A stretch of DNA of 64,000 bases from a bacterium (GTDB lineage: Bacteria; UBP15; UBA6099). Shown one piece after another: positions 53,913 to 63,900 of the stretch; the first letter of the stretch is position 1; each line of letters opens with the position of its first letter. Location of the stretch: positions 1 to 64,000 of the forward strand of contig JAKQPS010000160.1 in NCBI GenBank assembly GCA_029564595.1. Reading direction: 5' to 3'. Under the pieces are notes generated by a model that was not told the origin of the DNA, did not search any database, and saw only the letters and a program-made list of their open reading frames with translations. The position numbers and the translations under genes were made by a program.

Positions 53913-55670
53913 TCAACCGACTGCGTCCGCCGAGTCCAGCAACGCCTGCTTCATCGACCTCAGAGTCCCCGACACTTCGTTCGCTAGGTTTTCCAGAGGC
54001 ACGATTCGCGACTCCTTCTCCGTCCGCAGCTTGAACTCCGCGCCGCCCGCCTTAAGCGACCTGTCAGATATGATTATCCGCATCGGGATGCCGCGCAGAT
54101 CGCAGTCGGCGAACTTGACGCCCGGAGACGCGTCGCGGTCGTCGAAAAGCGTCTCGACTCCCGCCTCGTTCAAAACTTCGTAATATTTCTCCGTCAGAGC
54201 CTTCGTCTCCGCGTTTTTAGAAACCGCCGTTATCAGCGCCTCGAACGGGGCTACGCTCACGGGCAGCGCAAGCCCGAACTCGTCGTTGTATTTCTCCGCC
54301 AGACACGCCAGCAGTCGCCCGACGCCTATCCCGTAAGAACCCATTATCACAGGCTTCATCTCTCCGTCTTCGTCCACGAACTGCGCGCCGAGCGCGTTCG
54401 AATACTTCGTGCCAAGCTGGAAGATGTTGCCGACCTCGACCCCGTTCGCCACACGTAGCGCCGCGCCGCATTCGGGACATCCCGCCCCTTCGTAAACTAT
54501 CGCTATCTGCGCCGTCATGTCTGGCTCATAGTCGCGCCCGCAGTTCGAGTTGAGAAGATGGAAATCCTTCTCGTTCGCCCCGCAAACAAGGTTGGCCGAG
54601 CGCGCCACTAGCTCGTCCACTACAACCAGCGCCGCGCCCTTCTTTATCCCCACCGGAGACGCGAACCCGGCCACTGCGCCGACTGCCACAATTTCCTCTT
54701 CGTGCGCCGGGCGCAACGTCGCCGCTTTTGTCAGGTTCTTCAACCCGGTGAAATTCACGTCCATGTCCCCGCGCACTATTGCGAACACAAGTTTTTCCGG
54801 CGTGTCAGGCCCGAACCCAGCCATGAAAAACACAGCCTTCGCGATTTTTGTTTTTTCAACTCCGAGGAATCCCGCCACGCTTTCGATGGATGTCACGCCC
54901 GGAGTGGAGACCTTTTCGAGCGGCTGCAGTTCCCCGCCGTCAATCGGTTCGACCCTGAACTTTGCCACCTCCGCGTTCGCCACGTAACCGCACGCGTCGC
55001 AGATTGCCAGAGTGTCCTCCCCGATGGGGGTTACGTACATATATTCGTGCGCCACGCTGCCGCCCATTAGCCCGACATCGCTTTTTACAACCGTCACCGG
55101 CAGCCCCGCGCGCGCGAACATCCTCAGATACGCCTTGTAGTGCGCCTCGTACTGTTTCAGCATCCCAGCCTCGTCCCGGTCCAGCGAGTACGAGTCTTTC
55201 ATCACGAACTCGCGGGTGCGGATCAGTCCCCCGCGCGGCCTCACCTCGTCCCGGAACTTCGTCTGCAACTGATACACTAGGCAGGGAAGCTGCCGGTAAG
55301 ACTTTATTTCGGTGGCCGCCAGCGACGCCACCACTTCCTCGTGCGTGAGCGCCAGCGCCATATCCCTGTCCCACCTGTCGCGGAACCGCAGCAACACCTC
55401 GTCTATCGCGTCCCAGCGGCCAGTCCGCTTCCAGATGTCCGCCGGATGAACCACCGGCATCGTCAGCTCTTGGCCGCCTATCCGGTTCATCTCCTCGCGC
55501 AGAATGTTCTCTATCTTTTTGAGCGACCTGTGGGCAAGCGGCAGATAAGAAAATATTCCCGCCGCCAGCATCCTCGCATAGCCGCCCCGAAGCAGCGCCT
55601 CGTGGGACTTCAATTCGACATCCGCAGGAGCCTCCCGCAGCGTTTCTCCAAACAGTTTTGACACTCTCAT
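53913..55670 (-). CDS. proS: Prolyl-tRNA synthetase
   Basis: A 585-residue class II synthetase with the large editing insertion (about 220-400) of the bacterial type, including THEEVVASLA and GSYGIGVGR motifs. I start at the ATG with AAGGAAGG upstream (55670); the ORF's 31 extra residues have no family match. It is a housekeeping gene and the last one before the tRNA-Gly boundary. Confidence 0.9.
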   Translation of the reverse strand: MRVSKLFGETLREAPADVELKSHEALLRGGYARMLAAGIFSYLPLAHRSLKKIENILREEMNRIGGQELTMPVVHPADIWKRTGRWDAIDEVLLRFRDRWDRDMALALTHEEVVASLAATEIKSYRQLPCLVYQLQTKFRDEVRPRGGLIRTREFVMKDSYSLDRDEAGMLKQYEAHYKAYLRMFARAGLPVTVVKSDVGLMGGSVAHEYMYVTPIGEDTLAICDACGYVANAEVAKFRVEPIDGGELQPLEKVSTPGVTSIESVAGFLGVEKTKIAKAVFFMAGFGPDTPEKLVFAIVRGDMDVNFTGLKNLTKAATLRPAHEEEIVAVGAVAGFASPVGIKKGAALVVVDELVARSANLVCGANEKDFHLLNSNCGRDYEPDMTAQIAIVYEGAGCPECGAALRVANGVEVGNIFQLGTKYSNALGAQFVDEDGEMKPVIMGSYGIGVGRLLACLAEKYNDEFGLALPVSVAPFEALITAVSKNAETKALTEKYYEVLNEAGVETLFDDRDASPGVKFADCDLRGIPMRIIISDRSLKAGGAEFKLRTEKESRIVPLENLANEVSGTLRSMKQALLDSADAVG

Positions 55671-55836
55671 GGCATTGCCTTCCTTTATTGAACTCGCGTC
55701 CGCCGCCCGCCCGCCGGAGTCTTCCCATATGCGACCTGTCAGCCGCGCGTAATGATACCACAACCCCCGCCCTGTCTCAAGCCGCGCCGCTCCCTTGACT
55801 TGCCGCTCCTGTGGTGTAAAATAATCATGCAGTCGC

Positions 55837-55909
55837 GCGGGAATAGCTCAGTTGGTAGAGCATCAGCTTCCCAAGCTGAGGGCCGCGGGTTCGAGTCCCG
55901 TTTCCCGCT
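55837..55909 (+). tRNA. tRNA-Gly (CCC)
   Basis: A 73-base cloverleaf with acceptor stem GCGGGAA/TTCCCGC and anticodon CCC in loop TTCCCAA. CCA is not encoded. Base composition drops sharply right after it, as often seen where mobile islands insert at tRNA genes. Confidence 0.9.
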
Positions 55910-56099
55910 TCTTCATAAAGCGCAAATATAAACTTCTTATTTGTGTTTTTTATTGGTTTTGATACTCCGATGCCAAAATTATAAAAAGTCGTATTTACCC
56001 GTATATACCCCTGTGTTGCGGTTGAAATGTGTATCCAATGTATATCCAGACCTGTTAGAAAATCGACTTCGAATGATTGCTAAGTTGAATAATTACGTC

Positions 56100-56126
56100 G
56101 TCACATTTGTCACACATGTCACACGA
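56100..56126 (+). repeat. Three GTCACA-NNN tandem repeats
   Basis: GTCACA at 56100, 56109 and 56118, nine bases apart. A binding site for a regulator or recombinase is possible. Confidence 0.4.
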
Positions 56127-56283
56127 TTTCTTACCACTAGGAATTATCGTTTACGCTGACGTTGGCCAGTCCGGAGCGCTGTTTAAGAATTATTTGAAGT
56201 ATCCTGATAGAGCAGTTGCGTTGTGCCGCGTGTATATAGATAGAATGTTCGGGAACAGAAGTGGGCTGATATCAGTGAATTGA
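56116..56283 (+). CDS. Small ORF of unknown function at the island edge
   Basis: An ATG to TGA frame of 55 codons reading MSHDFLPLGIIVYADVGQSG and then a basic, Tyr/Arg-rich part. No ribosome binding site is clear and no family is recognised. It could be a fragment of an older gene. Confidence 0.25.
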   Translation: MSHDFLPLGIIVYADVGQSGALFKNYLKYPDRAVALCRVYIDRMFGNRSGLISVN

Positions 56284-56425
56284 TTTGTGTGAGAAGCAAA
56301 AACAATCTAAATATTTTTGCTTATGTAATATTTGAAATTTTGGCATTTAAGATATAGGATGTTACCACTTTGGCGTTATTGATATAGAGTCAGTTCAATT
56401 TCTGCTCTTTTGCTTTATTTTTGTT

Positions 56426-56453
56426 TTGCACATTGAAGCGAGATAAGTATAAA
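56426..56453 (+). promoter_or_regulatory. Promoter of the peroxiredoxin gene
   Basis: TTGCAC (56426-56431) and TATAAA (56448-56453) with a 16-base spacer, 32 bases before the start codon. AAGGAG sits ahead of the ATG. Confidence 0.55.
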
Positions 56454-56484
56454 ATATGTGACATAATGACAAAGGAGTATTTTT

Positions 56485-56973
56485 ATGAATATTGGAGAAA
56501 GACTTCCCGCATTCTGCTTGCCTGACCAGACAGGAACGAAGAAGTCGTTTAAAGACCTTGCGGGGAAGAATGGCTTGATTCTATATGTATACCCGAAAGA
56601 CAATACTTCTGGATGTGCTAAAGAAGCTGAGGAGTTTAACAGCTTGTTGGATGCGTTTAAGAAAAAAAGCATTGGTGTTGTAGGCATTTCGAAAGACTCC
56701 GTGAAGTCGCATCAGAATTTTGCAGAGAAGTACGACTTGGGATTTCCACTATTGACTGACACGGACTTGAAGCTGCTTAAAGCCATAGGAGCATTCGGCG
56801 AAAAGAAGATGTACGGCAAGCCTGTTATGGGGACAATAAGAAGCACTTTCGTTTTCAATTCTAAAGGCGAGGCAGTCAAAATATATGCAAATGTGAAAGC
56901 CGCAGGTCATGCTGAGAATGTTTTGAGCGATTTGGACAATAAAAACAAGCTGACGTGTAAGCGTAATGGTTAA
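56485..56973 (+). CDS. bcp: Bcp/PrxQ-type peroxiredoxin
   Basis: A 162-residue AhpC/TSA-family thiol peroxidase. The peroxidatic Cys44 is in NTSGCAKEAEEF. The usual resolving Cys five residues later is Glu49, so it probably works as a 1-Cys enzyme or uses the C-terminal Cys (TCKRNG). It lies in the A+T-rich island directly ahead of zorA, with a separate promoter. Its link to defence is not known. Confidence 0.8.
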   Translation: MNIGERLPAFCLPDQTGTKKSFKDLAGKNGLILYVYPKDNTSGCAKEAEEFNSLLDAFKKKSIGVVGISKDSVKSHQNFAEKYDLGFPLLTDTDLKLLKAIGAFGEKKMYGKPVMGTIRSTFVFNSKGEAVKIYANVKAAGHAENVLSDLDNKNKLTCKRNG

Positions 56974-57040
56974 ATAATTGAGCGTAAAGCTTTTCACTTA
57001 TGTGCGAAACATTCGCGCATCTATTCGAATGTGAGGTAAC

Positions 57041-58915
57041 ATGGATTTCTTCATAAGCATGTTTAAGTGGCCGGAAGAATTGATCAGTGAAGTTATATAT
57101 ATATCAATCATTGTTCTTTTTTTCGTTCCTCTAATACATGAGATCGTGCAATATATGATTTCTAGGGGATACCTTAAAAGCGTGTTTGGGTACTTTGAAT
57201 CATTGCCTTTTAGTATTATTAGTGATAAAACGCAAATTGCATCAATTGCAGACGCTTTCCCCAAAGGAACAACTTTTAATCACGCATGGAATGAATTTTA
57301 TGAAACACTTTTAATAAGGGATAATGAAGTTTTTAATACAATAGACGCTCAAGTTTTCTTCAATCAAGATATTTTGAAGCGTAATTGGGGATTTATTACG
57401 CCACGTCTTGTAGCGAATCTGCCTGGACTTCTTGTTTCACTAGGTATACTAGGAACTTTTATGGGATTAGTTTCTGGATTAAGTGGATTGAATCCTGAGG
57501 CTGATTCAACGGAATTAGCAAAAGGTGTTGGAATTTTAATAGATGGTATTGGAACCGCTTACTATACCTCAATATGGGGCATATTGGCATCGTTTTTATT
57601 TTTGATCATTGAAAGAATATTAACTGACAAATTTTCAAATAATATTAACCACCTTGTAGAATCAATAGATAAATATTTTCAGAAAAAAACTGTCCAAGAT
57701 ATACAATTAGAAATGCTTGAACATCAAAAGAATTTGACTGGAACTCTTCAATCTTTTTCAACAGATTTATCTGATGTGGTTACAAAGGCATTCACTGAGA
57801 CAATGAAGAATACAGTTGTGCCACCAATAACAAGAATGGCATATGCTTTTGAGAATAGTAGAAAAGAAACGATGAAAATGCAAACAGAAGGAGTAGGCTC
57901 GTTAATTGATGGGTTTATGGAAAAAATGAATCAGGCTTTGGGAGACAGATTCTCAGAACTATCAAGTTCGACAGAAAACGTGATAACTAAAAATATGGAG
58001 TTTTCAAAGCATCTAGAACCGATTTTGCAAAGTCTTTCAAAATCATTAGAATCTCAGCAGATAATAGCACAATCATTTAATAATTCTTTTTTGGAATCAA
58101 AGAATATGAATGATTATATGTACCAAAACCTCGAAAATATGGTAGCATCTATGAATCAACTAAAAGCAACTATAGATAATTTGAACATCGCAAACGATGA
58201 AACAAGAGTATTGCAAGATTCGCATAATAAGTTTCAGGATAGATATGAGAGGAATCTTGACCGGTTAACACAGGCAAGCACAGGCATTTCTGAAAATTTC
58301 AAAATGCAGCAAGAGGCTTTTTCAGGGATGTTAAACAATATAAGCGGTAAATTTGATGCTTTAAGTAGTGTCATTAGCGATATGACAACATGGAATGGCA
58401 CTGTTAGAGAAGATTTAAAAGATTTAACATTATCACTTAAAGAATCTGCATCTAATCAAACAAGTATGATAGGCTCATACAATGAATCCGTTAAAAATAT
58501 ACATGGAGCAATCAATTCTTTAAAAGACATTCAGGAAGTCATAAAATCGTATTCTGAGAAAATTGCAAGTTCATCAATTACATTTGCTAATGCCACTGAA
58601 AAGCAATATGAATCGGCAATATTATTGTCTGAAACACAAAATAAGCTTATAGAAACAACAAATAATGTGAAGAACTCGATTGTAACGATGGAAAATGGAT
58701 GGAGAGAATACGCCAATACTTTTAAAAGCGTAAATGAACAATTAACAAATAATATGGGGCGTTTTACGAAAGAAGTTAAAGATTCAGTCATACAAAATCT
58801 GGTCGCTTTCGATGAACACTTGAGCGATGCGACAAAAAGATTAGGAAATGTCGTTGCTGAGTTGGTAGAAGTTATTGACGGATTGGAGGGAGCATTAGCA
58901 AATATAAAAAGTTAA
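57041..58915 (+). CDS. zorA: ZorA, membrane motor subunit of Zorya
   Basis: A 624-residue MotA/TolQ/ExbB-family protein. It has a first membrane segment at about 17-39, then NLPGLLVSLGILGTFMGLV (about 126-145) and SIWGILASFLFLI, followed by ~420 residues of coiled coil rich in Asn/Ser/Glu. This long tail is characteristic of ZorA, which with ZorB forms an ion-driven complex that projects into the cytoplasm and senses phage attack. A GAGGT site precedes the ATG. It is the first gene of zorABCD. Confidence 0.85.
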   Translation: MDFFISMFKWPEELISEVIYISIIVLFFVPLIHEIVQYMISRGYLKSVFGYFESLPFSIISDKTQIASIADAFPKGTTFNHAWNEFYETLLIRDNEVFNTIDAQVFFNQDILKRNWGFITPRLVANLPGLLVSLGILGTFMGLVSGLSGLNPEADSTELAKGVGILIDGIGTAYYTSIWGILASFLFLIIERILTDKFSNNINHLVESIDKYFQKKTVQDIQLEMLEHQKNLTGTLQSFSTDLSDVVTKAFTETMKNTVVPPITRMAYAFENSRKETMKMQTEGVGSLIDGFMEKMNQALGDRFSELSSSTENVITKNMEFSKHLEPILQSLSKSLESQQIIAQSFNNSFLESKNMNDYMYQNLENMVASMNQLKATIDNLNIANDETRVLQDSHNKFQDRYERNLDRLTQASTGISENFKMQQEAFSGMLNNISGKFDALSSVISDMTTWNGTVREDLKDLTLSLKESASNQTSMIGSYNESVKNIHGAINSLKDIQEVIKSYSEKIASSSITFANATEKQYESAILLSETQNKLIETTNNVKNSIVTMENGWREYANTFKSVNEQLTNNMGRFTKEVKDSVIQNLVAFDEHLSDATKRLGNVVAELVEVIDGLEGALANIKS

Positions 58916-58932
58916 CAAAAATATGAGTTAAT

Positions 58933-59676
58933 ATGAAAAGTGAAGAAAACAACTCATTTTGGATATCTTATAGTGATCTTGCAACAGGTCTTTTATTGTT
59001 GTTTGTATTGATTATTGTAATGATGTTGTTATCTCACAAAAAAGAAATAGAAGCTTTACAAGGAATAAGAAAAGCGTTAATTGTTCAGTTAAAACAGGCT
59101 TTCGATAAAGAACACTTAGAAGTGGATATCGATCCCAAGACTGGGGCTATCGCGCTTAGAACGGAAGTGCTTTTTGATGAAGATAAGTATGAATTGAAAG
59201 AACTTGGTAAAGTTTACTTAAGAAATTTTATTGTTCCATATTACTCAACACTGCTTAATAGTGATTGGTGTAAAGCATTAGACAATGAAAATGAGAAGCC
59301 TTGTGATAGCTACATAAAATATATCATTATTGAAGGACATGCAAATCAAAAAGGTGATTATCAATATAATCTTGATTTGTCTGGTAAAAGAGCATCTGAA
59401 GTGGCAAAATTCATATTATCATATGATATGAATTTAGAAGCTAGTTTGAAAAATAAACTAAAGACAAGATTAGCTTTAACAGGAAGGAGTTATGCAGAAC
59501 CGAAATATTATAATGCTGATGTTCCTAAAGGCTATGATATTAATGCAGCATGTGAAAGTCAAAATCTACCATCAATTTATGTGGATTGTGAAAAAAGCAA
59601 ACGAGTAGAGTTTAAATTTTTATTGGTAGAAGAAGATGAAATTGAAAAAAGCAAAATAGAACTTTTAGGATATTGA
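58933..59676 (+). CDS. zorB: ZorB, peptidoglycan-binding partner of ZorA
   Basis: A 247-residue MotB/OmpA-type protein. One membrane helix at about 14-36 contains a conserved Asp near its start (SYSDLATG), the ion-carrying residue of this family. The C-terminal part is an OmpA-like domain (IIEGHANQKGDYQYNLDLS, RASEVAKFIL). It begins 17 bases after zorA ends. Confidence 0.85.
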   Translation: MKSEENNSFWISYSDLATGLLLLFVLIIVMMLLSHKKEIEALQGIRKALIVQLKQAFDKEHLEVDIDPKTGAIALRTEVLFDEDKYELKELGKVYLRNFIVPYYSTLLNSDWCKALDNENEKPCDSYIKYIIIEGHANQKGDYQYNLDLSGKRASEVAKFILSYDMNLEASLKNKLKTRLALTGRSYAEPKYYNADVPKGYDINAACESQNLPSIYVDCEKSKRVEFKFLLVEEDEIEKSKIELLGY

Positions 59677-59682
59677 TTAATT

Positions 59683-60951
59683 ATGAGTATAGACTGGAAT
59701 TCAAATATAGATTGTAAGCCACGACGACTCAAAATTGCGATTGAAGAAATAGAAAAAAAGTTTTATGATATTGAGAACTCAAATCCAACAAAAGATATGT
59801 TCGAAAGGATGAAATATGATGTTTTTAACAAAGTTAAAAATGCTAGTTCTGAAGAAATACTAAATGATAGGCTATTATCTAAGAGAGAAGCAAAAGTAGC
59901 TGTTTGGATATGTCGCAAAATTACCAATAAAGATAATAGAAGCATAAATTGGCAAGAAAAGGCTTTTTTGCACATATCAGCAAGAAAAAGACAACTAAGT
60001 GCTGCATTTTTATTTGATGCTTATCAAGATATTTATTGGAACGAATATTTAAGAAAACATTTACAGGAAAGAATCATGGATGTAGAAAAGCTGTCAATAG
60101 TTAAAAATAAAGAATATTTTGAAGTAATATTTCGGCAGAATCCTATTTCTCAGACATCAAGATTGTGTTCGTATAAAAACATAAGAATAAGAGATGTTGA
60201 CGAATATTTTAATATATTAAACGAAAAGCCATTGTCTAATGCTATAAAGAAGGAATTGATAATTAATTCAAGTAAGGCATGGCTACAAAATCTTGTACAA
60301 TCAGAACTAGATTACATATATGAACACTTAGAAGGAAAAGAACTTAGAATGTTTTTTACAAAATTTGTAAGGGAACTTGATATATTATCATATTCACCAG
60401 ACCAAATAGATCGTAATCACTTATTTTGTTATGCATTTAGTAACATTGTAAAACATGAAGGCGACCCCAAAAAGAGAGAATCAAAATGGAGCGACGTACC
60501 TAAAGATATTGTAGATTTAGTAAAATGGTGGACGACTCAGCATGAGATTGATCAATTTTTTTCAAAATTGGATGCAGACCCTTACAGAAAAGATTTTTGG
60601 AGAAAAACAGCAAAACACATAACAGATTTAAGACATTATAGACATCCTAATGCTTTTGCAATGAGAATTGGGGATTACTATTTCGTAGAGTTTGGCGATG
60701 TTGGAAATGCACTTTACATATACAATACAGTTACTTTCAACAAATTAACAAAAAACATAAATGAAGCAAGCTTGATAAGTGAAAGCACTTTAAAAGAAAA
60801 CAATGCTTCTTACTGGAGCAGAAAAGTTAGATTATCAAAAACAGAAATCAATCAATATGGAGCACGTGCCTACCATCATGATAGTAAAAGTGAAGTTTGG
60901 CAAAATCATGTAAAAAATATAATTTGGAATGTTGCAAATGTCGATATTTGA
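59683..60951 (+). CDS. zorC: ZorC, EH-signature protein of type I Zorya
   Basis: A 422-residue protein. The last third fits the EH-signature family of Zorya and related systems (RKDFWRKTAKHI, FAMRIGDYYFVEFGDVGNA, with the Glu and later His in YHHDSK). ZorC is a DNA-associated component. It follows zorB by six bases. The start has no strong ribosome binding site. Confidence 0.75.
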   Translation: MSIDWNSNIDCKPRRLKIAIEEIEKKFYDIENSNPTKDMFERMKYDVFNKVKNASSEEILNDRLLSKREAKVAVWICRKITNKDNRSINWQEKAFLHISARKRQLSAAFLFDAYQDIYWNEYLRKHLQERIMDVEKLSIVKNKEYFEVIFRQNPISQTSRLCSYKNIRIRDVDEYFNILNEKPLSNAIKKELIINSSKAWLQNLVQSELDYIYEHLEGKELRMFFTKFVRELDILSYSPDQIDRNHLFCYAFSNIVKHEGDPKKRESKWSDVPKDIVDLVKWWTTQHEIDQFFSKLDADPYRKDFWRKTAKHITDLRHYRHPNAFAMRIGDYYFVEFGDVGNALYIYNTVTFNKLTKNINEASLISESTLKENNASYWSRKVRLSKTEINQYGARAYHHDSKSEVWQNHVKNIIWNVANVDI

Positions 60952-63900
60952 TAAAAAGGAACGCGTAATTTGGAATATGTCATTCAATGAAGATGGCATA
61001 TCAATGAATTTAACAATTAATACAATTCGTGTATCATTGCCATTAGATATAAAAACAAAACACTATATTGAATATTATAATAAAAATATGTTGATGTATA
61101 TAAATAAAATAGAAGCTATAGATTCATTCAGCGATATATTTAATGCTAACAGAAGTGAGATCAACATACCTTATGAATATATATATGAAGGGCTTGAGAA
61201 GCTTAACTACGAACAGCAATATGAATCCGATGAAAATGATTCTGCAGAAATTGTAAATATTTTGAATGATATTGCTGATATACCACCGATATATCCATTA
61301 AAGATTAAAATAAAAACTAACGGCACGTTTAAAGATAAGCAATTCAGCATGATGGCTGAACTTTATGAGCCGCCTAGTATTAGGGTACTAACTGAACCTG
61401 TTGGAGCGTCTATTAAACTAAATAATGGCAATATTGTATTATTACAAAAGGAACAATATTATTTATTGAAAGACATGAAAGCAATTATGCCAGATGATGA
61501 AATTGGAAAAATGAGATATTGGGGAGTATTACGAGAAAAGGCAATAAGAGCTAAAGCTGAATTAGATCCCTATTTGAAAAATGAAATACTGTTAACTATC
61601 GACAAAATTAAACCAATAATAAAACCGTTAAATGATGGAAGAGCTATGATTGATATTGATATACAATCAGATAAAACGCACGAGCTAAACATTAAATTTA
61701 ATAAATTTGATAAGGTACAGGATAAATATAATCTTGATTCTGGCAATAACACTGAAAGAATAAGAATTATACCAACAGATAATGCAAGAGAAGCACTTAA
61801 TAATATTAAAAGAAGACCAATACTACAAAAGAATGAATTTGCAAAATTCTTAGCAAACCCAGAAGCAATATTTCCAGAAAAAGGTTTTGATCTTTCAGAA
61901 TACAGCGATCGTGTCATCGAGATAGGAGAATATAAATACTCGTCTATTCGATTTCTCGTATCAGATGCTAATAAAATGGAATGGTTAGACTGGGACGAAA
62001 GTATTGAAAAAGTACCACCACTGATAATACAACTTGATGGAGATAGCGAACCAATTGAAATTGATATATCGAATGATGAAATATGGGAGAATATTAAAGA
62101 TAAAGTAAGACAAGCAGCAATAGAAGGTAGTGATTATGTTGAAATAATACCGAAACATTTTGTACCTATTAATCAATTGCCCGAAGAACTTGTTTCAGCG
62201 ATTGATAAATACAATAATGAAAACAATAAAGATAAGAGAAAAATATATTCATTGATTATTAAGAATAACGTTTATTCACTTGAATGTGGAGACCAGACAT
62301 TAATTAAATGTGAGGAATGTCAAATATTTACTACACCACCTACTAGTATAGCTAATGGCGTGAAATTGTATCAGCATCAGCTTGAAGGCTATTCGAGAAT
62401 GTATTGGATTACACAGAATATAACTGACCCATTAAAAGGCTTTTTATTGGCTGATGACATGGGGTTAGGAAAGACATTACAGGTTATATGTGTATTAGCA
62501 AAAAATATATCACAGGGTATTGAGGGTAAACATCTTTTAGTCGCGCCAATATCGTTACTAGAGAATTGGAATAGTGAAATAACGAGATATTACCCCGGAG
62601 TATTTTCTACATATTGGCTACCAGGAAAGCATTTTAACCCTGATATGATTAAAAATAATACAATAGTAATGACATCTTATGAAACTTTGAGAGAACGGCA
62701 ACTTGAATTAGGAAAAATACCATGGCAAACAATGATTATTGATGAAGCACAGAAAACAAAGAATGTAAATACTCGTATTTCTAATGCAATAAAAGCTATG
62801 AAAGCAAAAAATAAATTTGCCCTTACAGGAACGCCAATAGAAAACTCATTTTCAGAATTGTGGAATATTCTTGATTTTGTTCAGCCTGGATATTTAGGGT
62901 CATTAAAAGAATTTCATAAAAAGTATATATTGCCATGGAAAAATGCATCAAACGAACAAAAAGTGGTATTATCATCTTCGCTTCAAAATGATATAAAACC
63001 ATTGTTTTTAAGAAGAAATAAAGTAGATGTTCTTAATGACCTTCCAAAAAAACATTTACAAACAGTAAGAGTAGGAATGGGAGAACTACAGAAGCAATAT
63101 TATCATGAAGAAATCATAAAATACAACCGAGATATTAACACAAATATGATAGGAACAATATTACGACTGATTGCCATATGCAGTCATCCAGCATTAATTT
63201 ATGAAACAATGAATGATTTCAAAAAATGGATTGAAGATTGTCCAAAAATGAAATTAACGATCGATATACTTAAACAAATAAAGAAAAAAGACGAAAAAGC
63301 TTTGATATTTACTCGTTTTAGAAAATTGCAGATGATGATGAAAATTATAATAGAAAACATATTTGGTATTAATGCTTATGTTATAAATGGTCAGACTCCT
63401 CCTAATAAGCGACAAGAAATAGTTGATACATTTTCTAACACACCCAATTTTAATGTTTTAATATTAGGACCTAGAGCTGCAGGATTTGGGTTGAATATAG
63501 TAGCTGCAAACCATGTTGTATTTTACACAAGAGAATGGAATCCTGCTGTAGAATCGCAAGCAATTGACAGGACATATAGGATTGGGCAAAAAAAAGACGT
63601 ATACGTATATTATCCATTTGTATCAGATAGTTCATTTATAACTGTTGAGGAAAAGATTCACCAACTATTACAGCAAAAAATGGAACTACAAACTTCTATT
63701 GGAATAATGCCTCAATCAGATATTACTTTGACATCAAATGATTTTATAGAAATACTTAAAAAAGAGCATCATGAGGATGATGCTCGTATTTTAAATATTA
63801 GCGATATTGACAAACTAGGGTGGGAATATTTGGAGAGAACTGGGAAGGTAATATTTGAGCGTAAAGGATATAAAGTTAATTTTACACCTAAGACGGGTGA

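Larger units (their letters stand above)
55910..56484. other. A+T-rich gap at the island edge
   Basis: A 575-base stretch after tRNA-Gly. It has three tandem GTCACA repeats (56100-56126), a 55-codon ORF (56116-56283) and the promoter of the peroxiredoxin gene. I see no integrase or att duplicate of the tRNA 3' end within this window. Confidence 0.5.
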
